DNA of 64,000 bases from positions 2,126,418 through 2,190,417 of the forward strand of contig PCDI01000004.1 in NCBI GenBank assembly GCA_002778195.1, written 5' to 3'. The notes beneath the pieces were generated by a model that worked only from the letters and a program-made list of their open reading frames with translations, made no database searches and was not told where the DNA came from. The position numbers were made by a program, and so were the translations under genes. Positions 13,689 through 26,000 of this stretch are shown piece after piece (the first letter of the stretch is position 1; each line of letters opens with the position of its first letter). This DNA comes from Raffaelea ambrosiae (Eukaryota; Ascomycota; Sordariomycetes; Ophiostomatales; Ophiostomataceae).

Positions 13689-14420
13689 GGGAGCATTCGC
13701 GCTACCGTTGCCACTGCCATGCGTTTTGCTCTCCCTTTGTTCCAGCAGAATAAGACGGTACATAATAGTAGTTAGTCAGTTGCAAGGTAATTCGTTATGT
13801 CGCGGGTGTATGTTGGTTGTTGTCATTCTCGTTGACGTTGTCCGTTGCTGCAGTTGGTTGGTTCCCATATGCAGCTTGCCAGGATAAATTATATCAGACA
13901 AGCCACATAACATAGTATTGCAGGCAAGACGTGCCTCCCCTCCCCCCATACCCTTCCTTGCCTTCGTCTCTCCTCCCACCCCAAACGGGCGGTAAGGGCG
14001 GTACGAAAAAGGGTGATCGGTCTTGCGCATGGCAAAAGACGAAGAGGGCTGATGGCTGGATCTTGTTTGGCCAGCTGTTGGTTCGGCAGGCCACGTTTCT
14101 GCCTCCCCTGTTCTTCCACATTGCAGGCCCAACGCTTCAGGTGTTGGTCCTGCTCTGTGATTGATTGTCTGTCTGTCTTTCTTCTAAGTTCTGTCACGTT
14201 TTTGTTTTGTTTTGCTCTCTGTCCTATCCATCCATGCTGCGTGTGACAGGATGGTCCTTCAAAAGGCATGTTTATTTCTTTGTATTACTTCTTTATTTAT
14301 TTATTTCTTGCTTCGTTTCAGATTAGCACCGCTTTGGGGCAAGCGTGTTGTGGACGAGGCAGGAGCACTCCTTGCAGCTTGCTGGGGAACAAGCCTGCAC
14401 GAGTAATACTGGCAGGCACA

Positions 14421-14446
14421 CAACACGCACAACACGCACAACACGC
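14421..14446. repeat. Tandem 9-mer CAACACGCA
   Basis: Two full copies and one near-complete copy of CAACACGCA stand head to tail in intergenic DNA. Confidence 0.8.
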
Positions 14447-16855
14447 CTTGCGACATTTGCCGTGGGTGGGAAACCGAGCGACTAACATGAAAATCAAACA
14501 AAACAAACGTCGAGGGCACGCATCCTGATCCACACTTTCTTACCCCGTAAACAAAACCAGACAAGGGAAACGAGAACACAGGCGGTGATGATTGCCTGAT
14601 CTGCGGACAGCGACCGTGGCGATGCGTGTGGATGATACTATGTAAGATATATTGCGCAAATCCGGAGGCCTGGAAGCGACTCCGAAACAATTGAAACAAT
14701 AGTTGCAAAAGCTGGAAGGGGGGTTGTTTTCGTGATGACAAAAGAAAGGAACAAAAACACACATATCGGTACGGATTGTAAAGGAAAGGACACATAAGTA
14801 CTACTTTGTATGTACATGCTACAGTGTATGGTAGCACTATGTAGGAGTCTTGTAACTACTATGACAGGGTGACCAACGAGTCTGCCAGGTTGGAACAGCT
14901 GCTCCGAGCTCGCCCTGTGGACGGGCAGTAGCTCTCCCTGCTTTCTTCGGAAGGGTTTCCCAGGCCCTTGTCAAGGGGGTGGTTTAGAAGCTACAGCGAC
15001 TTGCCATTTCCAGGCATTGAACGTGGTAATCCGCAAACCAGACACGGTCAGGCAGGCTGGAAAAGCAGCCCCAAAAAAAAAGAAGAAGAAAAAAAGAAAA
15101 TACACGCTAGCGAATATGCAGGGCATGGATGCTCGTCCACCCCCGGTCAGGATGTTCCTTAGGCCTCATCGGGTCGGCGCCTAGACGGAAGGTGGTACGA
15201 GAAACGCGGCTTTTTTTGTGTCCGACGTGTCGAGAAAGAACGGAGTTCAGCTGCCAGGTCTCTGTGCATCGTCTACATAGTACGTGCGCACTGAGGCAGT
15301 CCATTGCGATGCTGTGTATGCGCACGACTAGTATTGGTGTGCAACCGACCCGTCCTGTTTGTCTCGCTGTGCCAATGGTCTGTGGATGGAAGAATGAATG
15401 AATCGCATAACACGGGCCTTGCTACCAAGACACAACTGAATCGGCGGTCTTGCGCTGCACTTTGCCGCAAGCACACAGGATGAACGGACATGCTTTGCAA
15501 CGTCTGTCGGGTCAAGACGGGTTCTGTTGCTTCCCATGTCTGGATAGTTGCTTTCCTCCTCTCTTCTCCTGTTCATGAACCCCATGGTTATGACCTGTTG
15601 TGTCTTCACTACCCAGTTAACTACGAGTACCACAGAGTAAGAAATACCCGTCGATGCTCGATGTTGCTACGATGTAGCCTGTTGGCAAGACGGAGACCCC
15701 GCCTTCCCCCTGTTCTCTCAATAGTATTTCTGCTTCAGGGTGAATTCAATACAGCGACCTGGTCTTGTTGGACCAGACTTGGCTCAATGTCGGTTCGACC
15801 CAAGGTCCAAGGATGGGCGCTGGCGGAAAAAGGACGCACGAGGCTACTTAGTACGCGTGGCTGCCGAATTGGAATGCAGCTTAACTCGAGATGCAACATA
15901 GTGTCCATGTATGGATATGATTCCGTTGCGTTGCCGAGTGCCCTCCAGAGTGTCCCTCTCGACTCTACTTCTCTGTATTCGGACAACAGCGTGCTACGCA
16001 AAGGGGCCCCAACACGAACGCCATCTGCGCCTCCATGCGGACACAAGGTTGGCCAGTTAATATGGACAGTATGCACGATGGGTCCAGAGTCAGATGCGCC
16101 ATGCACGTAGGCGCCGCCATCGAAGCACACTGCCGGACGCTGGGATCTTCTCTATTTTTGCTTTCTTTCTATTGCTGATTGTTGTTACCCTTTTGTCTTT
16201 TCCCAAACTCTTGTTTCTCCCGGTGCTTGGTTTCTTTTTCAGGTGGGTTGCGTGACTGTGTTGTTCAGACTCTTTGCTTTTCTTATTACTTTGGTACTTT
16301 GTAGAGTACGTAGTAACTAGTTAGTTCCCTCTTCACCAACCTGCACAACTCACGGCGTATCAAAGGGCGCAATTGCTAAAATTTGCATGCTGGCATGCCA
16401 GTCTCCCAAGCTGCGATGCAACCCTGTCGGTGTCAGATACAAGGGCATTCCCTCATCCTGGGCGTCGTTTAAGTTCAACCTCAAACCGGGCCTATGCATA
16501 AAAAGGGGGTAAGACTTGGCAATCCGCATGGAGAGTGCGATGGTGTTTTATTTTTGCTCTTTGCCCTCCTTCATCCACGCTTCTCGTTCACTGCCAGCCG
16601 TTCCGACGCAAGGAGAACCACAAGTCGACACCTCGTCCATGAGAGAGGAGACCAAGAAATAGACAAGCCCCCCAACAAAAGCATCGAGACTCCGGCCCAA
16701 CCTGCACGTGCCTGTCTGGCCCTGTTTGAGAAGCGAGCTTTGCGGTTTCATGGCCTGCATGGCTTCGCGATGTGCACAGAGCTTAGTGCTCCCCAAGCTC
16801 CCTACACTTAACCTTAGTTTTGTTTTTCCACCTGCTCGCCCTCTGGTGCTCCTGC

Positions 16856-16888
16856 CGGCGTGTGCTGGCGTGTGCCGGCGTGTGCTGG
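16856..16888. repeat. Tandem 10-mer related to CGGCGTGTGC
   Basis: Three head-to-tail copies alternate between CGGCGTGTGC and TGGCGTGTGC. Confidence 0.75.
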
Positions 16889-19189
16889 CATCTTTTACGA
16901 GCAGCATCTTGCTCTTCTTTTTCCTGCCCAAACTGCTGCCCTTGTCTCTTTGCCAGCGCACTCATCGCCCGCTCGGGGGGTGGTCCCACAGATGCAGACG
17001 TCTCGCCTTAAATATACAATCCTCCGAGACATGCTGGCGGACGAAAACGAGCCGAGAGAGAACAGGTCATCCTCGAGATAACCCGGAGGGGCTCCGTGCA
17101 TTGTGTACGAGCTACTGGTAGGACGTACTTTGGCTGTAGGATACTATCTCCCACATGCAGCGAATGGGCCGCATGTCCGTCGGTGTGGCGCCGGAGAGGG
17201 AGAAGGGCGAGAAAAGAGAGAGACAAGAGACAAGAACAGACAGGCCGACAGGCAGGACAGAGAAACACCGCACAGCTGCATGGAGGCGAGAGAGGCTGTC
17301 GAGGTGGTGCCGTGCGGTTTGTGCGGTCTTGTGCGTCTGCCGATGCAGAATTCGGCCATTGCTGGAACCGGTGCACGGACCACTTCTATTTTCTGTACAA
17401 AGCAGTGGTGTCTTGTTGCTTCCTCTCGTTGCTTTCTCTTCCATGTCCTGGTAACGTCGTTCATGACTGTCTTATTCTTTCTTGAGTTGCATGCTACCGG
17501 TAGCCGCCCTCCCATCTTCATCGAATTTCCCCTTTTGGCTTCCCTTCGTCCCCTCTCCTGTTTTGGTCCTCTTCCATGGCACACTAAACTGCTTTCTTGT
17601 AGTATTGCATACATGCACACATCTTACACGTCTATTAATACGACAGGGATGGGCAGCACATGTGAGCAGCACAACGTGGGAATGCTGGTGATGAACTGTC
17701 GCGGTGAACCAAGGAAACATTCATGCACGACGCCCGCACGGGCAGGGAAATATGATGCGGGTTCTTTTTTTGGCGTTTTTGGCTTTTTGCCTCATCTAGT
17801 AGTGGTTTTATTTTGGAGGGGTTTTGTTTAAATTTTTTATTTAATATTTTTGTTGGTCTTCTCGGCGCGCATTTGGCGGCTCTCGATATCGTTTGTGTCC
17901 ATATTCTTTGGCATCCTTGGGCTCTTTGGGTTCTTCTGGCCTGCTTGCTATCTTTGCCTCTGAGAACCATTAGCGACCAGCGAACACGGCCCACCTTCGT
18001 TGGCGTCCTGGGCTCGCTGCTCATGCTCGTATCTCGTGCGTCTCACACTGGAAATTCTGCGTCTCCAATTCCTCCGCCTGTTCAACCAGGGCAGAGCCAG
18101 TGTAACCCAGGCCCATAATCCCCCCCCCCCCACATGCCAGGAGGCCATTGCGAACCAGCCTGGCAGTACGTGCTGTGTACGAGTAGCAAGATACAAGTCC
18201 CAGCTGATGTATCTCACTCGCATTGCCTGGCAGAGGCCAAACAGCACAAGGACGGAGCAGAGAGAAGATCATGGCCGAAGAAGGGGGTGCTTTATGGGGT
18301 ATCTTAAGATGCACACTTTGATATAGCTATGGGCTTAGTTAAGTGCTATAACACGCCATACTATGGAATGCCGGAACCAATATCAATGCTTTCTTTCTCC
18401 TTTGGCTCCTTTGGTCCCCTTTGGCCATCCCTGCTTAACCTACCTTGGTTCATTTCTCGTTTCTGTACGATGTAATCCTTTTCTTGTATTTTTGGTTTGT
18501 CATATTTAATATCTGGCCTTCCGGCGGATCTTAATCGGGAGGCTCATATAGCCATTTTAAGTGTATCTTATTTGTGTTCTCGTTGTATCTGTGCGCCAGG
18601 ATACATTAGCAAAATACAGCCAGACAGAACAATAATACTACGGCATGTCCACAAATAGTTGCTTGTTCGTGTCTTACACGTATCCGACACTTGCCATACA
18701 GCGAGTGTATGAACATGCCCAGAAACGGGTATCTGTGGGCACTACTCTTTAAGTCTCGCTCTTGCAAGATATCTTGAACCAATACATAGCAACAGTACTT
18801 AGTACACTCTCGTGCACACGGCTTGGACCAACAGACAGGTCGTATCCCATATGGTCTCCAATGCCGGACTAGGGGGGAGGGGGGATTTCCCTCGAGGTTG
18901 AGGCAGAACACAAGTATGAGCAGTTACATGTCTGCATCATTCCAGCCCTTATGGGATATATGGGCAGCCATCTTAGTTCGTGCCTGTGTGTGTGTGTGCG
19001 CGCTTTGCTCGTTTCTTATGCGAACCCCATTGGAGCAACACTTTATGCATTTGCTTTTACTTTTGCTTTCGTTTCTTTTTTGGGGTCGTGTTGGGGTATT
19101 TTGGATCTTTCTGGGTATTTTGGGGTCCTGAATTTTTGGCGATCAATGCTGTTTGTGTCGAGCCGTGTTACAGCTTGCCTTTTGCAGAG

Positions 19190-19203
19190 TACGAGTACGA
19201 GTA
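19190..19203. repeat. Two overlapping TACGAGTA motifs
   Basis: Two copies of the dispersed 8-mer TACGAGTA overlap by two bases (19190-19197 and 19196-19203). This is the densest single site of the motif in the window. Confidence 0.8.
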
Positions 19204-19538
19204 TCGTAGAGGTGCGAATTGGGACCCTGGATGCATAGCACTCATTACACTATTAGACTCTACAGAGTTAGTGCCTTGAGATACCCCATGCACCCATGTA
19301 TCCTGTATGATCTCACATATTTGTAGTACTCGTACTATGTATCTGACAAGAGTCTATCTCTAGGTTAGAGTCCATGCACGCGATCTTCCACGTTTCTTTA
19401 TTGTTTGCTTTTCTCAGCTCGGCAAGTGACTTCATCTTGGCCTGCTCTTCACAAATCAGTCTGCACGCGAGCCGCCCGCTTTAAGTAGTGACAGGGGTCT
19501 AGGTCGCTCAGATTGGAGGACACAGCAGACCAGGGGCG

Positions 19539-19539
<1 letters not shown>

Positions 19540-19583
<44 letters not shown>
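19540..19583. repeat. Poly-C tract of 44 bases
   Basis: An uninterrupted run of about 44 C lies in intergenic DNA. Its true length is uncertain because such tracts are prone to sequencing and assembly error. Confidence 0.9.
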
Positions 19584-20634
19584 AGAGCCATGGCCCTAGA
19601 CCCCATGGTTTCACCCACCCAACCCTGATCGGTCTGCTGCAACCTCATGGGAACGTATCGGGCAAGGCGTAGGATAAGTCGTCACCCCTCTTGTGGTTCT
19701 CTGGCTCTCTGGTCTGTGTCCCTGTCTGGTTTTTTGTCTTCTGTCTTTCGGACTGTTCCTCGTCGCAACGTTGGGTTTAACTCGCTGCTGTGCAATACTC
19801 GTACATTGGATTGTGTCTTACGCTGTACCCGCACTCGTAGGCATACCCTACTGCGTAACTACGTGGGAGGGCTCTTACACGTAAGATACATGTATCAGTT
19901 CTACGCTGCACGGGGCCTCGTCTTCTGTGCTGCTGCGGCTCAGGCTCTGTGCACCAACTTTCCCCCAATACAAAGGAAGAGTCGTGGGTAGTATTTGTCG
20001 CCCGTCATTTGTGCTAAATAAAAACACAGGTGTTCCCGCAGCCCTGCCGCTCATTCTCGTTCCGTGGTTCGCCCAGACCAGTCTGGGGAGCAATACAACG
20101 ACACACACTGAGCAGAAATAATACGTAAATATAGACAGGACCTGGGCATTGCATCTGTGGTCTGGATTGGCTTCTTCCGGCCGGCATCAGTGTGCGACCC
20201 AATGTGCTCTGATGTCCGTGGGGAAGCTTGGGAAGTTTGCAGCGGAACAAAAAAGCCAAGTGGCCCCCATGAACAGTTGGAGAAGGTACCTTTGATGGAG
20301 CAGCGGGTGCAAACCCTGTATCTGACTATTAGTTGACTAGTCAGTACGAGTAGCTGCCAGTCACATGGCAGGGCCACTAAGCGGGCAAGAGCATGGAAGA
20401 GGCTATGGCGACATACATAGTACTGGTCCAACCGCTGTTGCGATGGGTTGTAGTCACTATGTATGAACTAAAAAGGACAGATTCGAGCTGAGCACGGCTG
20501 ACCAGGGAAAAAGGGCAGGAACGGGACAAGCACAGGGAAGGCGCGAGCAAGGGTTTCCGCCCTTCCCCCCTTCATCTTCCTTCCCGCGCAGCCCTGGCTC
20601 TGCAAGGAAGGTGCGTTCGACCTGTAGGAGCATC

Positions 20635-20648
20635 TACGAGTATCTTAC
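20635..20648. repeat. Fused TACGAGTA and TATCTTAC motifs
   Basis: The two over-represented intergenic 8-mers overlap directly, giving TACGAGTATCTTAC. A further CAAGATAC follows about ten bases downstream. Confidence 0.7.
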
Positions 20649-21367
20649 GAGGAGTAGCAAGATACGGCTGCTGCTCTTGCCTTTTTTGCCCACTTTGGCC
20701 ATTCCAAATTCCGGCTAGCAGTTTTTTGTTATTCTCGTCGCCTCCAAATTTGGCCTCCCTCTTGTGTCCTTTTTTTTTCCCCTGTCCTTTCCCCCCCCCC
20801 ACCCTTGTCTGGCCCTTTCTGGCCCTGTCTCGTCTTCTCTCGCCCGTCTTTTCTTTTCTTGTCCTTCCCGCTCGACGCCCTCCTTCAGCCGACGGGCCTC
20901 GTATGCCGCACACGTCATTCCGCACGACTGCGTATGTTCGCGGCTGGAGTATGGAGGGGCAGAGGGACTGGACGAATCAAGCTTGGCTGGGCAAGCATTG
21001 CCTCTTTCAGAATGTGTGTCCCATCGTCAAACCAGATCTGTAACCGCCACCACTGCCGATAGTCGCCAACTGTCTGTCAGGGAGGCCGCTATAGGAGCAC
21101 TAACACGGCTCTAGCGACCCATAGCACGTTGTCCATACTCTTTGCAGAAGGCTGGGCAGCTAGTCCTGGACGGCTAGCCGTCAGAGAAGGCAGCAGCCAA
21201 GGGCCTTTTTTGGTCTTGGAGGGTCCGCTAGCAACACGAGGAAAAAAGAAGCAAGACGAGAAAGGGGACAAGAAAAAAAGAAAACGAAAGACGCCAGACA
21301 GCTTGATAGCCACTGATCAACCGTCCGCTAAGCTGAAACGGGGCAATGGCGGAGGCGAAAAACCCAC

Positions 21368-21428
21368 AGGCCAAAGAAAGACGAAAGACAAAGACAAAAG
21401 ACGAAAGACCAAGACGAAAGACCAGAGA
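21368..21428. repeat. Degenerate AAGACGAAAGAC-type minisatellite
   Basis: Short purine-rich units built on AAGAC and GAAAGAC repeat irregularly over about 60 bases. Confidence 0.7.
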
Positions 21429-21517
21429 CTGAAGAAGAACCAGATGCCCTTGCTTCAGCTGGTCCTTGTGGCAGGAGGAATCGCGCCAATTTTGGAGCCT
21501 TTGGCCCTTTGGCCCTG

Positions 21518-21600
21518 CAAGACAAGAAAGACAAGAAAGACAAGAAGGACAAAAGAGACAGGACAGGGGCGAGAGGGACGAGAGGGACGAGAGGGACGAG
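21518..21600. repeat. Purine-rich double minisatellite
   Basis: Repeated GACAAGAAA-like units (about 21518-21550) are followed by three exact copies of the 9-mer GAGAGGGAC (21571-21597). Confidence 0.75.
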
Positions 21601-22253
21601 AGAGAAAGACAAATGCTTTGTTCGGCTGCGAGTCGGTCCCGTCCACGGCTGGCTGTCCTCGTGCGTGGCTGAGCCTGTCAGCACTCAGAGACTCCTCCTG
21701 GCCGCCATGACCGCCGCTAGGACCAAGGCACAACTCTGGGACGCACACAGACTCGCAGGTGCGCGGACTCGGCAGGCCTGGCAAACAAACAACCTTATCC
21801 CACACAAGAACACGCACAGCGGGAGCACACAGCGACAGGCAGGACAGGGCCCTGCAGGCAGTCAGGGCGGCACGGGACATCCTAGCGTGTCTGCGTGCAG
21901 AGCCTGAGCGAAAGCCAGCACCCAGGCAGAAGAGCTGAGAAGCGGGAACTGAGCACCAGAGATCGCCTACAGGACGATGCGCTGTTCCGTTTCTGTTTCT
22001 GCCCTGCAGGAAGGACACCACCCGGCAGCCGCCCGGCAGCCACGCCCCAGGCGAAGGAGCGCAGGCGAAGACGCCCAGACGACAGCCGGACTGAACCACT
22101 GGGCCACTGGGCCACTGGGCCCAGACTGGGGAACTGCTCAGACGACAACTAGAGACACTTTTTAGTCAACTCAACTAACTCGACTAGCACGCGCAACCGC
22201 AGCGCAACCCCCAGCACAACGACAAACTCGGCTAGCCAGCCCGCAGTTGTCCC

Positions 22254-22298
22254 TTCTGTTCTTTCTGCTCTTTCTGCTCTTTCTGCTCTTTCTGTCCT
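22254..22298. repeat. Five tandem copies of a 9-mer, TTCTGCTCT type
   Basis: Five consecutive 9-base units occur, the central three identical (TTCTGCTCT) and the outer two with one or two changes. Confidence 0.85.
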
Positions 22299-25161
22299 CG
22301 AGTGGCCCCGGGTGTCCACAAGTGCCCACAAGTTGTCCTCAGTGTCCAAGCGTTGAAGCGTGGAGCTCCAGGCCCTCCGAGTCCCCAGTGTCCTCACTGG
22401 CCCCAAGCGTCATCAGTGCCTTCACAAGTGCCCTCCCAACTGCCCGTCAACTGCCACTGCCCTAGCTGGCCTGCCCCAGCCGGCTCGACACTTCTGCAAC
22501 ACCAACATATGGGTCCTCGATCTAGCATGATCCAGAACGGAAAGACACCATCGACTTGGCCCGCCCCCCATCCCCCCCTTCTTTCTCTCTTTCTCTCTCA
22601 CCTAGACATACTCCCCTCCCTCCATCTCACTCCCTCTGCCACGCCCTGGACGCCTCTAGTTTCCTCTTCTGTCCCGTGCTTACACCGTATTTGCTTGCTG
22701 CCTTTGCTCCACGACGGCGTCTGAACAGCCGCACTCGGCTCTGCGCTCGCTCGATGCGGCGCGCTCTGCCTGCCTGCTGGCCTGCCTGCTCTTGTCCTTT
22801 GTCCCCATCGTTCTTCCGCCCTACTTACACGCCCCCACACCCTGCTGATTCGCCCGTATGGCCCCTACCTGTTGCCGGTCATGTCGTTCAGACAGTAGGG
22901 ATCTACCCTGCATCCCACAGCGTCACCCGCAAGGACGAGCCCTCGTCCACTCCGTCCCCCCCCCCCTATTTCTCTTCGACAGGAGCCTTCGCGTGGCTAC
23001 CACTGGCCACCACAGCCCTAGTTAGTGTCTTTTGACGTTGTGTGGATGGACTAGGGTATGCCGGCAGCCACTCACAGCGTCGAGGAAACCAAAAGCGAAA
23101 ACACGGCTCGAGAACGAGACAAAAAAAAGTTCCTTGGAAGAGCAGAGACCTCTCTAGTCCCCCCCCCTCTCTTCCCCCCCTCCCTCCAGCCTTGCTATGC
23201 GGTCGCGTGGATCACTGGCTCGCCGCCGACGGGCAAATCAGAGGCCCAGAAGCCTTCTTGCTCTGCGTCTGCGTCTCTGTCGACACCACTTGCTCGCCGT
23301 GGCCCATTGCCTGGTGGCCACTGCCTGCTGCTGCTGGCAGCTACCACTCGCATGTATGTACGTACTGTGTGTGCATGCAGACGCACACACCCATCCACAC
23401 ACACACACACGCCCCGTCCTTTCTGGTCTCCTTTTGCACCTCACCTTCCCCTTCGTTCGCTCGCTCCATTTCTCACAGTCCCATAATACCCACAGCATTC
23501 CCACTCTGGAGCATGCTGCCGGCAACTCTTGCCTCTGACTCCCTCTTCCAGTTTCTTGTCTCTCACCCCCCCCCTCTCTCCCCACCACTCCCCCCTCCTC
23601 TCTTCGCGGCCACAACCTCTGATCCGCCGCACACACGCTTCTTCTTCCCCATACTGGCTTCCCCCCTCTTGGCCGCTGGCCGTCCGGTCTGTGTGCATCC
23701 CCGTCACCTGTGCACAGGGAGGCTCTGTCCGCCTCCAAGAGAGCTTGATCTTGTCCGATCCATGCGTCAATCCTGCTCTGATACGCACCGTTGCCGCTCT
23801 GTCGTCCCCCATACCGCCCCCCACAGCTCGTGAGTGTTCGTTGCCGCCGCCAGCCAGCTTGCCCAAAGTGGCCGGCCGTACCGTTGAAGCGGCTCCCTCC
23901 TGCGTGCTCTGGCCAGGACCCGCTGTCGTCCGTTGCTGCTCAGCTGTGAGCAACTTCTTCCTCGAGCCGTCTGGTGGCAAGGACCAGCATCTCCTCCCGA
24001 ACACACACACGCAAACACACCAGGACAGAACGGGAAGCCGTACAGAGAGGCATAAACAACACAGAGCCCAAAAAAGTCGAGACCGGCATCTTTTCTCACG
24101 CCTGCCCCAACGAACCAACGCCAATCCTCTTTCATCCTATTCAACACCCACCCCCTACACCCCCCCCCCCCCCCCCGGTCCCGCGGCCGCTGTCCGGTCT
24201 AACCAAACAGATTGACAACCCCGTTCCCTCTTTCTTCCTCTCCTGGACAAACTTAAACTTCCTACTTACCTCACCCGGCCCCATCCTCCGTGTACACTCG
24301 TACACGACACTTGGAAGTTTAAAAAAAAATAAAAAAAATAAAAATAAAGAGGGCCAAAAGCGAGAGAGAAAAAAGGGAAAAAAAGAGGGCGAAAAAAGAA
24401 CTTCTTTTATCCCTACTCCCTTCCCGGGCAGCATAACCAACACTTCTCCTCGCCTATGCACCCTCAATGATCAAATGAGGGCCATCTTGGTGACCTCGGC
24501 GTCTCGATTCCTCTCGCCTTACCCGTCTCTTCTGCTCGTCCTCTTACTGAGCTGGCCGTCACATCCAGCTTGCATCTCAAAAGGTAAAGTCCCGCCTCGT
24601 CAGATCTCCATCCTTCCCACTCCCCTCTTCCGAATGCTGGCCTTGCAGCCCGCCACTCTCCCTTCTCATTCGCTCTCACCACACACTCCTACTCAGTCCA
24701 GAACTGCTTCTCTTCCTCCGGTCTCCGCATGCCTGTTCTTGCTGGCCCGTCTCTCTTCCCGTGATCCTATTCTTCCTCGTCCGTGTCTCTCTGCTCTGCT
24801 CCCTCGCTTGTTGGCCTGCTTGCGATAGTTAGCCGAAAAAGTCCTTGCTTGAGCTTCGACATATTTAGCCCTTCGAGTTCCCGTTACTCCCACGGGACTC
24901 GCCGCCATTCGTCCATGACCATTCTCGTCGACCTCCAGAGCTTCTGCTCTTTTTCTGTCGCCGCCACACTTGTCTCTCGCTGCCTCTCGTCTCTTACGTC
25001 GCATCGCCCACCCAGAGCCCATCTCTGATCCCCCTTCTCTCCCAGAGACATACCATCCCAACCCCCCTCCTTCAATCCTCCCGGACTCTTTGCCCTTCCC
25101 CTAAGTCCCTCCTCTCCTGCCTCTTCCAGTCGTCGTCCCTGCCGTCCGTGCCTGTGCAAGG

Positions 25162-25450
25162 ATGCTTACCATCAAGCAGCCGACCCGAAACGGTAAACGG
25201 CCTGCCCATGACCTTCCAACGCCGCCAACTACCTCCCGATTCTCGCCTCCCCTACTCCAGAAGGACGTATTTCAAAAGCCTCAGCCCCCGCCTCCTCGTC
25301 ACCGGAGCTCGGCATCTAAGAAGCCAATGTCAGCGCCTCACCGTGGCTTGCCTCCACCGGCAGCCATGACGTTGGCTCAGCAGGCGCCACCAACAGGACC
25401 ACCTCAACCGCCACCACCACCACCACCACCACCACCCCAGCAGCAGCAGC

Positions 25451-25496
<46 letters not shown>

Positions 25497-25962
25497 GCAA
25501 CAACAACAACAGCATCAGCAGCAGCAGCAGCAGCAACCGCCCGGCTACCATTCCCAACAGCCCCCGCCTGGCCCTGTCGGTCCTCAGCATTCTCAACCTC
25601 CTGGTCCAAGCACGTCACAGCTGCCTCCACCACCGCCGTGGCAGCAGCAGCAGCATGGCGGCGACGACACTATGCGAGTATGGCTTATTGCAAAGGCTGA
25701 GGAGGAGAAGCGCAGGGCCGAAGAAGAGCGCACGCGCCAGGAGACTCTTCGCTTGGAGCAGAGGCGCACCGAGCATGATATGCTCCGGACGTCCCTGTCT
25801 GGAGGCATTCCGCCGCCAATGGTTCCCGTGGTCTTCGCTGGCATGTCTGGAGGAACTCTGCCCCAAGCTGCCCTCGAATGGGCACATCAAATCATGTTTC
25901 CCCAAGGCCCGCCACCTCAGTTTCTGCAACAACAACCTCCGCCTCCGATGCAGCAACAACAA

Positions 25963-26000
<38 letters not shown>

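Larger units (their letters stand above)
10723..25161. other. Gene-poor region upstream of the polyQ gene
   Basis: Over about 14.4 kb I find no open frame with a recognisable domain, conserved motif or credible exon chain. The stretch contains pyrimidine-rich blocks (about 11.9-12.7 kb and 22.5-25.1 kb on the + strand), microsatellites, small minisatellites and at least ten TACGAGTA motifs. The last 2.5 kb is CT-rich with short upstream frames and is probably promoter and 5' UTR of the gene starting at 25162. Non-coding transcripts are possible but cannot be shown from sequence alone. Confidence 0.5.

Noticed and set aside
15490..16110. 206-residue open frame in the gene-poor block
   Set aside because: Cys/Arg-rich random-looking sequence with no motif, no splice context and TACGAGTA inside it.
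21129..21710. 193-residue open frame rich in Lys and Arg
   Set aside because: It is produced by purine minisatellites and has no non-repetitive conserved segment.
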